Origin: Bacillota bacterium
GTDB taxonomy: Bacteria > Bacillota > Bacilli > Bacillales_B > DSM-18226
Reading direction: 5' to 3'
Length of the DNA stretch: 8,547 nucleotides
Assembly (NCBI GenBank): GCA_030705665.1
Contig: JAUZQA010000155.1
Coordinates: 1 to 8,547, forward strand
The notes below the pieces were generated by a model. The model searched no databases. It was given only the letters and a program-made list of their open reading frames with translations, and was not told where the DNA came from. Shown piece by piece: positions 1-5,369 of this stretch (the stretch's first letter is position 1; the number at the start of each line of letters is the position of its first letter). Made by a program: the position numbers and the translations under genes.

Positions 1-49
1 AGCAGCCATCTGTGATTAATAAAATTTGACGGATTCTCCCAGTATACAT
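1..49 (-). CDS. yabS: YabS-like von Willebrand factor A domain protein (5' end only)
   Basis: Only the first 16 codons lie in the window; the gene runs off the left edge. The start is ATG at 49, preceded by a strong Shine-Dalgarno sequence (GGAGGAG at 62-56, 6 nt spacing). The readable peptide is MYTGRIRQILLITDGC. A hydrophobic strand followed by TDGC is what opens the VWA (metal-ion-dependent adhesion site) fold of B. subtilis YabS, which lies directly downstream of spoIIE there. Seen: start, ribosome site and strand motif. Inferred from synteny: identity as YabS, whose usual neighbour further on is the kinase gene yabT. The short peptide alone would not prove the family. The gene probably has its own forespore promoter (see 81-109). 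Confidence 0.7.
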   Translation of the reverse strand, partial: MYTGRIRQILLITDGC

Positions 50-80
50 AGATCTCTCCTCCATTTATCATGATGCTACC

Positions 81-109
81 ATTTTCGACTGCTAGGAGAA
101 GATTTATAC
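81..109 (-). promoter_or_regulatory. Candidate sigma-F promoter for yabS
   Basis: On the minus strand GTATA (109-105) is followed, after exactly 15 nt, by GTCGAAAAT (89-81). The known B. subtilis sigma-F pattern is GYATA, 15 nt, GGNNANAHT. The -35 is a full match and the -10 differs only at its second base. Transcription would begin near 74, leaving a short leader that still contains the yabS ribosome site. The downstream kinase gene yabT is known to be sigma-F dependent in B. subtilis, which fits. The overlapping AGTCGAA (90-84) also resembles a Spo0A box, so the match is not exclusive. Confidence 0.5.
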
Positions 110-142
110 ATAAATCAGATGAAGAGAGGGAAAAGTAAAAAA

Positions 143-2617
143 TTACGCTCTCTTTTTAAATTTATCGGAAGGGATGGATGCCCATTTCGGTGTATTGTGT
201 CTAAGCTTAGCAACAGTAACCGTCATATCATCCTCGATTAACCCCGAACGCGAGCGAATAACCTCCTCCATAATTAAATCAGCCACTTCCTGCGGATCAT
301 TTGTCTCAAGCTCCTGAATTTTTCGTTTCATCCATGCATCATAATTTTCAACATGCTTTGGTCCTTCAAACACCCCATCGCTCATCATAATCAGCAAGTC
401 ACCTGCTTTTAATTGCTGGCTGACAACATCCACTTCAAATTCTTGAAGAATGCCCATTGGCAGGTTACTCGATTCAATTTTAATAATTTTATTTCCTCGT
501 TTAATAAAGCTTGGTGTTGAACCGATCTTTAGAAAATTGGTAGATGCATTTTGCAAATCAATCATTGCCAGGTCCAAAGTAGAAAAGATCTCATCTGTTG
601 TACGTAATGACAGAACGGAGTTTACTGACTTTATTGCCACCTTTTCCTCAATTCCTGACTGCAGGAATGTTTGAAGCAGCTGAAGTGTCTCCTTGCTTTC
701 ATAATGGGCTCTTTCCCCATTTCCCATCCCGTCGCTAATGGCGATCGCATATTTCCCGCAGCCTATTTCAATCATGGAATAACTGTCTCCTGATACAAGC
801 CCGCCATCTTTGGCTGCATGGGCAACACCTGTTTCCACTACAAAAGCCTTGGAAGATCGGAAGGTAGCTTGACAAAATCCCTGCGGATACGGAGAACTTT
901 CTTCAGTACTGACAATGATTGACTCCCCTAATATATCTGTCAAAAGCGGGGCAATTAATTTTTCACATTCGCCGTGGTCATTTCCAAAAGGAAGAACGAT
1001 ATCAATATCAACATTTCCTTTTTCTAAGCTATAGATTTCAACCTGTTCAATCTGAATTCCGAAATCCTGGAGGGCCTCCATAATTTGGTCTTCCTGTTTA
1101 TGATGATTTTCCCGTTCACGCTGAATTTCTTTAGCAAAATTCCCCATAACCTCTGAAACACCCAGCAACTGGTCCGCAACTAGCTTTCTGCTCTCCTTGA
1201 CCTGCTTCTTTAGTTTTTGATTTGCCTGGAAAAAGGTTAATTCCTGCTGAATGACCTCAATAACTTTCTTAGACCGCGTACAATGCTTGTCCCATTCCCT
1301 GTTTAACTTTCCAGAAACAACCCCATCATTTAGATCCATTTCATGAATAATATCCTCCATGTATTCATATGTTGTATTAAAGTTCCTTGTCCAGCAATGC
1401 TCTTTCCTAAAACAGGTCTGGCAAGTCTTTTCCGTTACATTACTTAGGAAATAATCTAATTCGCGATCTCCGTCCTCCTCAAATTGCTGCTCATTACTCT
1501 GGGAAAAGCTTTTTGAAAGAGCATGAAAAACCGTTGAAAACTGGGAAACACGCTGTGCTGTAACATCTCGCATCTTCCGCATATATTTTTGCTGCTCCGC
1601 TAAATGTTCGGGTGTTCCAGGAATATATTTAGCAAGCCTTGCAATCAGCACCCTTGGTGTCAAAAGAAATAAGGCAATTGCTGCTGCTGATTCCAAAACA
1701 TTCAATAGCAGAGACCCGCCACCTTCGCCATACATACCGATTAAGAGGGTGGCAATGAGCAACCCTACCGCAACACCCAGCTTTTTGCCTTCTTTCAATA
1801 ATCCACCTAAAACACCAGAGAAGGCTAATAAACTCATATGATAAAAGCTTGATACATTTGCAAGGCTAAAAATTAATCCTGTTACAACACCAACGGTTGA
1901 ACCTACTGTTGCCCCGGCAACATAGGCAAAAATCAGGACTAAATAGCGTGACATGATATGTTCAATTGATAGGTTGTAAACGACCCAGCCAATCGTACCG
2001 GTCATGATCGATGCAAGCATGATGATGACACAAACGATCTCTTCTGTTTTTAGTGGTTGTCTCCGTTTACTCCAAGTCAGAAGTGGAATGCTTTGTAAAA
2101 ATATCAGTGTTAAAATAAAGGCAAGTCCCGCCTGCACCCCTGTCATCATGGCGTCATATATGGATAATTGCCCTGTAGTAATAAAAGATTCAGCAAGCTT
2201 GCCGGCTGCTAGAATACTACTTACATAGACAGGCAAGGCTTTAGCTTCATTTTGCAGCCACCTTTTTGATAGGCGATAAATAAATAAAAATAGAAAGGAA
2301 ATAGCAAAGGTTGAAGCCGCATTTGCATAAGAGACTGTGACCGCACCTGCTACTAATCCAACCAATGCCATCGGTGCCCAGTCCTTTTTTACAAAGTACA
2401 CAACAGCAAAAAAAGGCAGGCTAAAAGGAGTCAGCTTTGACAGGATTAAGGCCCGGCCAAGTAAAAATCCTACCAGTAACAGAATATATCCTTTGCGAAT
2501 GAGGAAATTCTCTATTTTCAATCGTAGTTTCTTAACATTATTTGATAGGTCCATTTTAGATGAATGAAAGTTTACTTCACCAATTGGATCTATTAAACTC
2601 CGTTCTACCTTTGCCAT
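143..2617 (-). CDS. spoIIE: Stage II sporulation protein E, PP2C-type serine phosphatase
   Basis: SpoIIE dephosphorylates the anti-anti-sigma factor SpoIIAA and so releases sigma-F in the forespore; it also joins FtsZ at the polar septum. The product is 824 residues (B. subtilis SpoIIE is 827). About ten hydrophobic segments lie between residues 40 and 325. A regulatory linker with a Cys cluster (C399, C402, C408, C446) and helical, charged sequence follows. The C-terminal phosphatase carries GDS (D611), SDGMGNGE (D629), SDGVFEG (D747) and EDDMT (D796/D797), the metal-binding aspartates expected of PP2C; none is missing. I chose ATG 2617 because GGGGAG lies 7 nt upstream and the protein then begins MAKVERS, like B. 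subtilis. An in-frame GTG at 2635 lacks a ribosome site and lies only about 10 nt from the predicted transcript start. The gene stands alone behind a Spo0A-type promoter and precedes yabS. Confidence 0.97.
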   Translation of the reverse strand: MAKVERSLIDPIGEVNFHSSKMDLSNNVKKLRLKIENFLIRKGYILLLVGFLLGRALILSKLTPFSLPFFAVVYFVKKDWAPMALVGLVAGAVTVSYANAASTFAISFLFLFIYRLSKRWLQNEAKALPVYVSSILAAGKLAESFITTGQLSIYDAMMTGVQAGLAFILTLIFLQSIPLLTWSKRRQPLKTEEIVCVIIMLASIMTGTIGWVVYNLSIEHIMSRYLVLIFAYVAGATVGSTVGVVTGLIFSLANVSSFYHMSLLAFSGVLGGLLKEGKKLGVAVGLLIATLLIGMYGEGGGSLLLNVLESAAAIALFLLTPRVLIARLAKYIPGTPEHLAEQQKYMRKMRDVTAQRVSQFSTVFHALSKSFSQSNEQQFEEDGDRELDYFLSNVTEKTCQTCFRKEHCWTRNFNTTYEYMEDIIHEMDLNDGVVSGKLNREWDKHCTRSKKVIEVIQQELTFFQANQKLKKQVKESRKLVADQLLGVSEVMGNFAKEIQRERENHHKQEDQIMEALQDFGIQIEQVEIYSLEKGNVDIDIVLPFGNDHGECEKLIAPLLTDILGESIIVSTEESSPYPQGFCQATFRSSKAFVVETGVAHAAKDGGLVSGDSYSMIEIGCGKYAIAISDGMGNGERAHYESKETLQLLQTFLQSGIEEKVAIKSVNSVLSLRTTDEIFSTLDLAMIDLQNASTNFLKIGSTPSFIKRGNKIIKIESSNLPMGILQEFEVDVVSQQLKAGDLLIMMSDGVFEGPKHVENYDAWMKRKIQELETNDPQEVADLIMEEVIRSRSGLIEDDMTVTVAKLRHNTPKWASIPSDKFKKRA

Positions 2618-2651
2618 ACATACACTCCCCATCACTAATATCGTTTCACCT

Positions 2652-2684
2652 ATTATAAAAGTGAAAACTTCAGAAGATTGTCAT
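2652..2684 (-). promoter_or_regulatory. spoIIE promoter, sigma-A type with 21-bp spacer
   Basis: On the minus strand a perfect TATAAT -10 (2657-2652) is preceded at 21 bp by ATGACA (2684-2679; 5 of 6 to TTGACA). At the normal 17-bp spacing the hexamer is CAATCT, a poor -35. B. subtilis spoIIE is known to have this abnormal 21-bp spacing and to need phosphorylated Spo0A for use by sigma-A polymerase. Predicted transcription start is near 2645, about 28 nt ahead of the ATG. A 6-bp inverted repeat (TTTCAC 2644-2649, GTGAAA 2661-2666) brackets the -10. Confidence 0.78.
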
Positions 2685-2710
2685 AATCAAGGACAAGTAT
2701 AGTTAAATCG

Positions 2711-2746
2711 TTCGACTCCTTTATTCAAAAATTTTTATCTTTGACA
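2711..2746 (-). promoter_or_regulatory. Candidate Spo0A boxes upstream of spoIIE
   Basis: Two minus-strand heptamers resemble the 0A box TGTCGAA: AGTCGAA at 2717-2711 and TGTCAAA at 2746-2740, each 6 of 7. They lie roughly 70 and 100 bp upstream of the predicted spoIIE start. A weaker match (TGTCATA, 5 of 7, plus strand 2679-2685) overlaps the -35 hexamer. Location and the odd promoter spacing support Spo0A control, but short degenerate boxes occur by chance in AT-rich DNA. Confidence 0.5.
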
Positions 2747-2857
2747 AAAACCAATTTTATTCTTAAAGCTCTGTTAAATTAGTCTTTTTATTTCCTCTCC
2801 AATCAACAGGTGAAAAGATCAAATATCCTTTTACAGACCCATTCTTAAAAAAATATG

Positions 2858-2886
2858 TTGACAGTATTTTTTAATATATGTATTAT
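2858..2886 (+). promoter_or_regulatory. Strong sigma-A promoter of the tRNA-Met gene
   Basis: TTGACA (2858-2863) is a perfect -35. It is followed by an exactly 17-bp spacer and TATTAT (2881-2886), one base from TATAAT. The expected start is near 2893, about 16 nt before the tRNA 5' end. Such near-consensus promoters are typical of stable-RNA genes in Bacillus. Confidence 0.88.
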
Positions 2887-2908
2887 ATTTATTGTGTCTA
2901 ATTCATTT

Positions 2909-2982
2909 GGCGGTGTAGCTCAGCTGGCTAGAGCGTACGGTTCATACCCGTAAGGTCGGGGGTTCGATCCCCTTCGCCGCTA
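2909..2982 (+). tRNA. tRNA-Met (CAT), elongator
   Basis: The 74-nt sequence folds as a complete cloverleaf. The acceptor GGCGGTG pairs with CGCCGCT, with a G-U closing pair and one internal U-G. The D-stem is GCTC/GAGC and the anticodon stem TACGG/CCGTA. The loop TTCATAC carries CAT at 2943-2945. The T-arm has five G's facing CCCTT around TTCGATC. The discriminator base is A (2982). The anticodon stem lacks the three consecutive G-C pairs of initiator tRNA, and the body resembles B. subtilis elongator tRNA-Met rather than tRNA-Ile2. The 3' CCA is not encoded: the next bases are TCA, so CCA must be added enzymatically. The gene has its own promoter and terminator and points opposite to every protein gene here. 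Confidence 0.96.
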
Positions 2983-2986
2983 TCAT

Positions 2987-3013
2987 AAAAAGCACCAGAT
3001 TTGGTGCTTTTTT
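2987..3013 (+). terminator. Intrinsic terminator of the tRNA-Met unit
   Basis: GCACCA (2992-2997) pairs perfectly with TGGTGC (3002-3007) across the four-base loop GATT. The stem is extended by five A-T pairs and followed by six T's (3008-3013). It begins five bases after the tRNA discriminator base. The flanking A-tract means it could also stop leftward transcripts arriving from yabR. Confidence 0.92.
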
Positions 3014-3027
3014 CTTTTACTACAAAC

Positions 3028-3062
3028 AAAAAAGACAAGCCTTAACGGACCTGTCTTTTTTT
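3028..3062 (-). terminator. Leftward intrinsic terminator downstream of yabR
   Basis: On the minus strand an eight-pair stem (GACAGGTC 3055-3048 with GGCTTGTC 3041-3034) has a six-base loop. It is preceded by seven A's and followed by six T's (3033-3028). Two pairs are G-U and become A-C mismatches when read rightward, so the hairpin favours the yabR direction. It lies about 40 nt after the yabR stop. Confidence 0.8.
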
Positions 3063-3103
3063 ATTGTATAAACCTATTATCTATTCCGTATATAAGCAGC
3101 AAG

Positions 3104-3565
3104 TTAACCTCGTCTGGCTCCTCTGCCGCCACGCTTCGATTCTGTATTCCGTTTCAAGGAAGATAAACGGTCCTCACTATCCTTTAAAAATTTTGCCATT
3201 TTTGTTTCAAAATTTTCCGGCCTAGGATTATTTCGATCATTTGCTCTGCCCTGACGAGGACCGCCCTGACGAGGACGTTGGGAATGTGAATGCGAATGGG
3301 GTCTCTGGCCTTGACCTTGGCCTTCTGGTCTATCTATTGCCTTTTTAATGGATAATCCAATTTTCCCATCTTTCTCAACATTGATGACTTTTACCTCAAC
3401 TTGATCGCCGACTTTTAAATGGTCATTGATATCCTTGACATAATTATCAGCAACTTCACTGATGTGAACAAGTCCTGTTGATCCATCCGGCAGCTCCACA
3501 AACGCTCCGAAATTCGTAATCCCTGTTACCTTTCCTTGTAACTTGCTGCCTACCTCAATTGACAT
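3104..3565 (-). CDS. yabR: YabR, S1-domain RNA-binding protein
   Basis: The 153-residue protein starts with one S1/OB fold (residues 1-77). It shows the typical GSKLQGKVTGITNFGAFVEL strand pattern, then TGLVHISEVAD, LKVGDQVEVKV and GKIGLSIKKA, as in the GSP13/YabR group. Single S1 domains bind RNA; the precise role of YabR is not established. The tail (about 80-115) is a low-complexity stretch rich in Gln, Gly, Pro and Arg, with an HSHSHS run and a PRQGG/PRQGR tandem repeat. A more ordered segment (FETKMAKFLKDSEDRL, about 119-134) and a basic RGGRGARRG end follow. The tail makes it longer than B. subtilis YabR (about 128). ATG 3565 has AAGGAGG 12 nt upstream. It has its own sigma-A promoter and follows divIC. 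Confidence 0.93.
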   Translation of the reverse strand: MSIEVGSKLQGKVTGITNFGAFVELPDGSTGLVHISEVADNYVKDINDHLKVGDQVEVKVINVEKDGKIGLSIKKAIDRPEGQGQGQRPHSHSHSQRPRQGGPRQGRANDRNNPRPENFETKMAKFLKDSEDRLSSLKRNTESKRGGRGARRG

Positions 3566-3613
3566 AAAAAGAATGTTCCTCCTTAAAAATATAAAAAATC
3601 ATACTTATAATAT

Positions 3614-3643
3614 ATTATACCGAATGAAAAAAATGAGTGTCAA
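3614..3643 (-). promoter_or_regulatory. Sigma-A promoter of yabR
   Basis: On the minus strand a perfect TTGACA (3643-3638) and a perfect TATAAT (3619-3614) are separated by 18 bp. Transcription should begin near 3607, giving a leader of about 41 nt with a strong ribosome site (AGGAGG 3583-3578). The promoter lies in the 95-bp divIC-yabR gap, so yabR can be expressed independently of the upstream genes. Confidence 0.85.
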
Positions 3644-3660
3644 TAAGACAACTATTTGGT

Positions 3661-4044
3661 TCATTTTCCCTTATTACCGTCAGGAATATTAAAAATAATT
3701 TCATCCTTATTGGATAAAAAATATTCCTTCCTGGCAAGCTTTGCAATATAGTCATCATCATTTAGATTTGAAATATCTTGCTTTAATGAATTCTGCTGGT
3801 TTTTCAATGATGTAAGTTGTTTATCTAATTGCTTCTTTTGAGCAACCTTTTCATCCAAAACAGAGGCCTGTGAAAGGATGCTTGAGATCATCGAAAAAGC
3901 TACGAATAACACAAAAATAAAAAATACTGAAAGTCTTCGGTACAACTTTTTCTTCCTGTTTGCTGCTGCATAATCGCTATATTCTTGTTGCTGGACGTAG
4001 GATGATTCAATTTTGGCTATATTTTTTTGCTGGACTGCTGCCAT
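3661..4044 (-). CDS. divIC: Cell division protein DivIC (FtsB/DivIC family)
   Basis: DivIC is a bitopic membrane protein of the divisome that acts with FtsL and DivIB at the division and sporulation septum. The 127-residue product (B. subtilis about 125) has the family layout. A basic cytoplasmic N-terminus ending RKKKLYRR is followed by one membrane helix (38-58) and an extracellular coiled coil (about 61-95, heptad-like Leu/Lys/Gln). The conserved end DDDYIAKLARKEYFLSNKDEIIFNIP (96-121) follows. The ATG at 4044 is preceded by AAGGAGG, ten nt away, and the gene begins 15 nt after yabQ, so it is probably co-transcribed with yabP-yabQ as well as expressed in growth. I saw no separate vegetative promoter immediately upstream. 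Confidence 0.95.
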   Translation of the reverse strand: MAAVQQKNIAKIESSYVQQQEYSDYAAANRKKKLYRRLSVFFIFVLFVAFSMISSILSQASVLDEKVAQKKQLDKQLTSLKNQQNSLKQDISNLNDDDYIAKLARKEYFLSNKDEIIFNIPDGNKGK

Positions 4045-4059
4045 CCTTCACTTCCCTCC

Positions 4060-4692
4060 TTATTTATTTCGATTTTTCCATTTCTCTAGCAACTTAGTAA
4101 AAGTATTCTTGATGGGCTTAAAAATTCCTGCCGTTCTATTATATAACTTCTCGACGCTTTTTTTAATCCTTTTCGGCAAAAGTTTCCAAAAAATTAACAG
4201 AACATTTCCGACCCATTTTAAAATGAATTTTACAATTAATAGTAGTACCTTAAAAATAAATTTGACAAGGGTAATAAGGCCCCTGCCAATAAATAGAATG
4301 ATGAAAATTCCCAGCTGAATAAGACCTCGGACAGGTTTAAATACAAGAATGGATATCATCTTTACTAGAAAGCTATATAAAGAGATAAACGACGTAATCA
4401 ATACTTCAAGTATTCTTAAATAAAGGCTCTTAAATAAACTTTGATAGGCAGCAAACCCGCATAAAAGGGCAATAAATATATAAAGTCTGATCTCGCCTTT
4501 ATTAATGAGAAATAGAATATAAAAAATGAGTAATGCCTGGATCGTCCAAAAGAGAATATCATTTAAAAAAACAAGCCAGTGTTTCCTTTTTGAACGCTGC
4601 AAAAAGCGTTGATACGTATCGAGCGTGGTTCCAAACAATGCCCCCATCCCGATCATGGACAGCATTGTTAAAAATTGTGTAGAGAGTGTCAT
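4060..4692 (-). CDS. yabQ: YabQ, spore cortex biosynthesis membrane protein
   Basis: YabQ is needed for spore cortex formation in B. subtilis and localises to the membranes around the forespore; its biochemical role is unknown. This 210-residue protein (B. subtilis about 211) is strongly hydrophobic. The segments are at roughly 5-25, 40-63, 68-86 and 92-112, followed by long hydrophobic, Lys-punctuated helices from about 120 to 172 and a basic tail. The conserved early part (GMGALFGTTLDTYQRF, then FLNDILFW) fits the family. The ATG at 4692 overlaps the yabP stop as ATGA. No Shine-Dalgarno sequence lies within the preceding 11 nt, and a perfect hairpin sits just beyond, so translation is probably coupled to yabP. 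divIC follows after 15 nt. Confidence 0.93.
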   Translation of the reverse strand: MTLSTQFLTMLSMIGMGALFGTTLDTYQRFLQRSKRKHWLVFLNDILFWTIQALLIFYILFLINKGEIRLYIFIALLCGFAAYQSLFKSLYLRILEVLITSFISLYSFLVKMISILVFKPVRGLIQLGIFIILFIGRGLITLVKFIFKVLLLIVKFILKWVGNVLLIFWKLLPKRIKKSVEKLYNRTAGIFKPIKNTFTKLLEKWKNRNK

Positions 4693-4991
4693 CGGAATAA
4701 CTTGCTAAAGAATCCTTTAGCCTTCTCCCCGTGATGCTCATCTATATAAATTAATTCAAAAATCCGCCCTTTTATCGATACAATTCCTTTATCGACATCC
4801 AGGTTTTTCATTTGGAGGTTTTGTCCTTTTATCGCTAAAAACCCCATGACAGTTTCAAGTAAAAATTCCTCATTATCAAAGCTTTCTACTTGTTTAACCC
4901 CAGTTATTTCGAGGAGCTTTCTTCCTCTCATGATTACATCATGATCGGGAACAGTACTTTTCGACGGATTTGCATCATAATATTGGTTCAT
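4689..4991 (-). CDS. yabP: YabP, sporulation protein (YabP/YqfC family)
   Basis: This is a 100-residue protein of the YabP/YqfC family. It is sporulation-associated and in B. subtilis is co-expressed with yabQ in the mother cell; no enzymatic activity is known. The family core is visible from about residue 17 to 80: HDVIMRGRKLLEITGVKQVESFD, then FLLETVMGFLAIKGQNL and GIVSIKGRIFEL, alternating strands that suggest a small beta-rich fold. I chose the second ATG (4991, MNQYYDA) over the one at 4997. GAGGG lies about 7 nt ahead of the second but almost touches the first. The final codons overlap the yabQ start and encode the arms of a small hairpin. An 80-bp gap separates it from rqcP and has no clear terminator. 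Confidence 0.92.
   Translation of the reverse strand: MNQYYDANPSKSTVPDHDVIMRGRKLLEITGVKQVESFDNEEFLLETVMGFLAIKGQNLQMKNLDVDKGIVSIKGRIFELIYIDEHHGEKAKGFFSKLFR
4704..4721 (-). other. Perfect 7-bp hairpin ahead of the yabQ start
   Basis: GCTAAAG (4721-4715 read leftward) and CTTTAGC (4710-4704) form a perfect inverted repeat around a four-base loop. It lies inside the last yabP codons and ends 11 nt before the yabQ ATG. There is no T-run, so it is not a terminator. A role in yabP-yabQ translational coupling is inference. Confidence 0.55.
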
Positions 4992-5071
4992 CCTCATCCC
5001 TCACAATCACTTTGTACAACCTTTTTGTACATTTTTATGTGAGAAGCGGAAAAATTAGAACAAACCTATTA

Positions 5072-5350
5072 TTAGATAAACTGATCTGTTGAGCTCCCAA
5101 TTCTTTCTTCACTTACGATCGTATACATTTCCGCTGCTTCTTCTTTGCGGCTGGTTTCTTGAATCCGTTCAACCCTGGCTGTCACCAGCCTTTGCCCAAG
5201 ACGAATGGTCAATACATCCCCAACCTTAACAGTGGAGCTTGCTTTGGCCTCTTTTCCATTGATTTGAATACGCCCCTGATCCGATACTTCCTTCGCCAAG
5301 GTTCTTCTTTTAATTAAACGTGAAACCTTTAAAAATTTATCCAAGCGCAT
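5072..5350 (-). CDS. rqcP: RqcP (YabO), S4-domain ribosome quality control factor
   Basis: RqcP works with RqcH on stalled 50S subunits, supporting addition of C-terminal alanine tails that mark unfinished proteins for degradation. The 92-residue product opens with a canonical S4 RNA-binding domain (MRLDKFLKVSRLIKRRTLAK, GRIQINGKEAKASSTVKVGDVLTIRLG, residues 1-50). The last 40 residues form a strand and helix ending close to the B. subtilis protein (86 residues). I chose ATG 5350 because GGGAGGA sits about 6 nt upstream and the protein then starts exactly like B. subtilis YabO; the longer reading from 5395 only extends into the ribosome site. It lies 19 nt after yabN, so the two are co-transcribed. 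Confidence 0.95.
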   Translation of the reverse strand: MRLDKFLKVSRLIKRRTLAKEVSDQGRIQINGKEAKASSTVKVGDVLTIRLGQRLVTARVERIQETSRKEEAAEMYTIVSEERIGSSTDQFI

Positions 5351-5369
5351 GATTATTCCTCCCTCACTC

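Noticed and set aside
122..154. Inverted repeat AAGAGAG/CTCTCTT around the spoIIE stop as a terminator
   Set aside because: The 19-nt loop is long and no T-run follows on the minus strand, so it does not fit an intrinsic terminator.
2909..2982. Initiator tRNA-Met or lysidine-modified tRNA-Ile2
   Set aside because: There are not three consecutive G-C pairs at the base of the anticodon loop, and the body does not match tRNA-Ile2; elongator Met fits best.
4013..4318. Plus-strand 101-residue frame across divIC and yabQ
   Set aside because: Antisense shadow of two well-supported genes; the hydrophobic runs mirror the membrane coding on the other strand.
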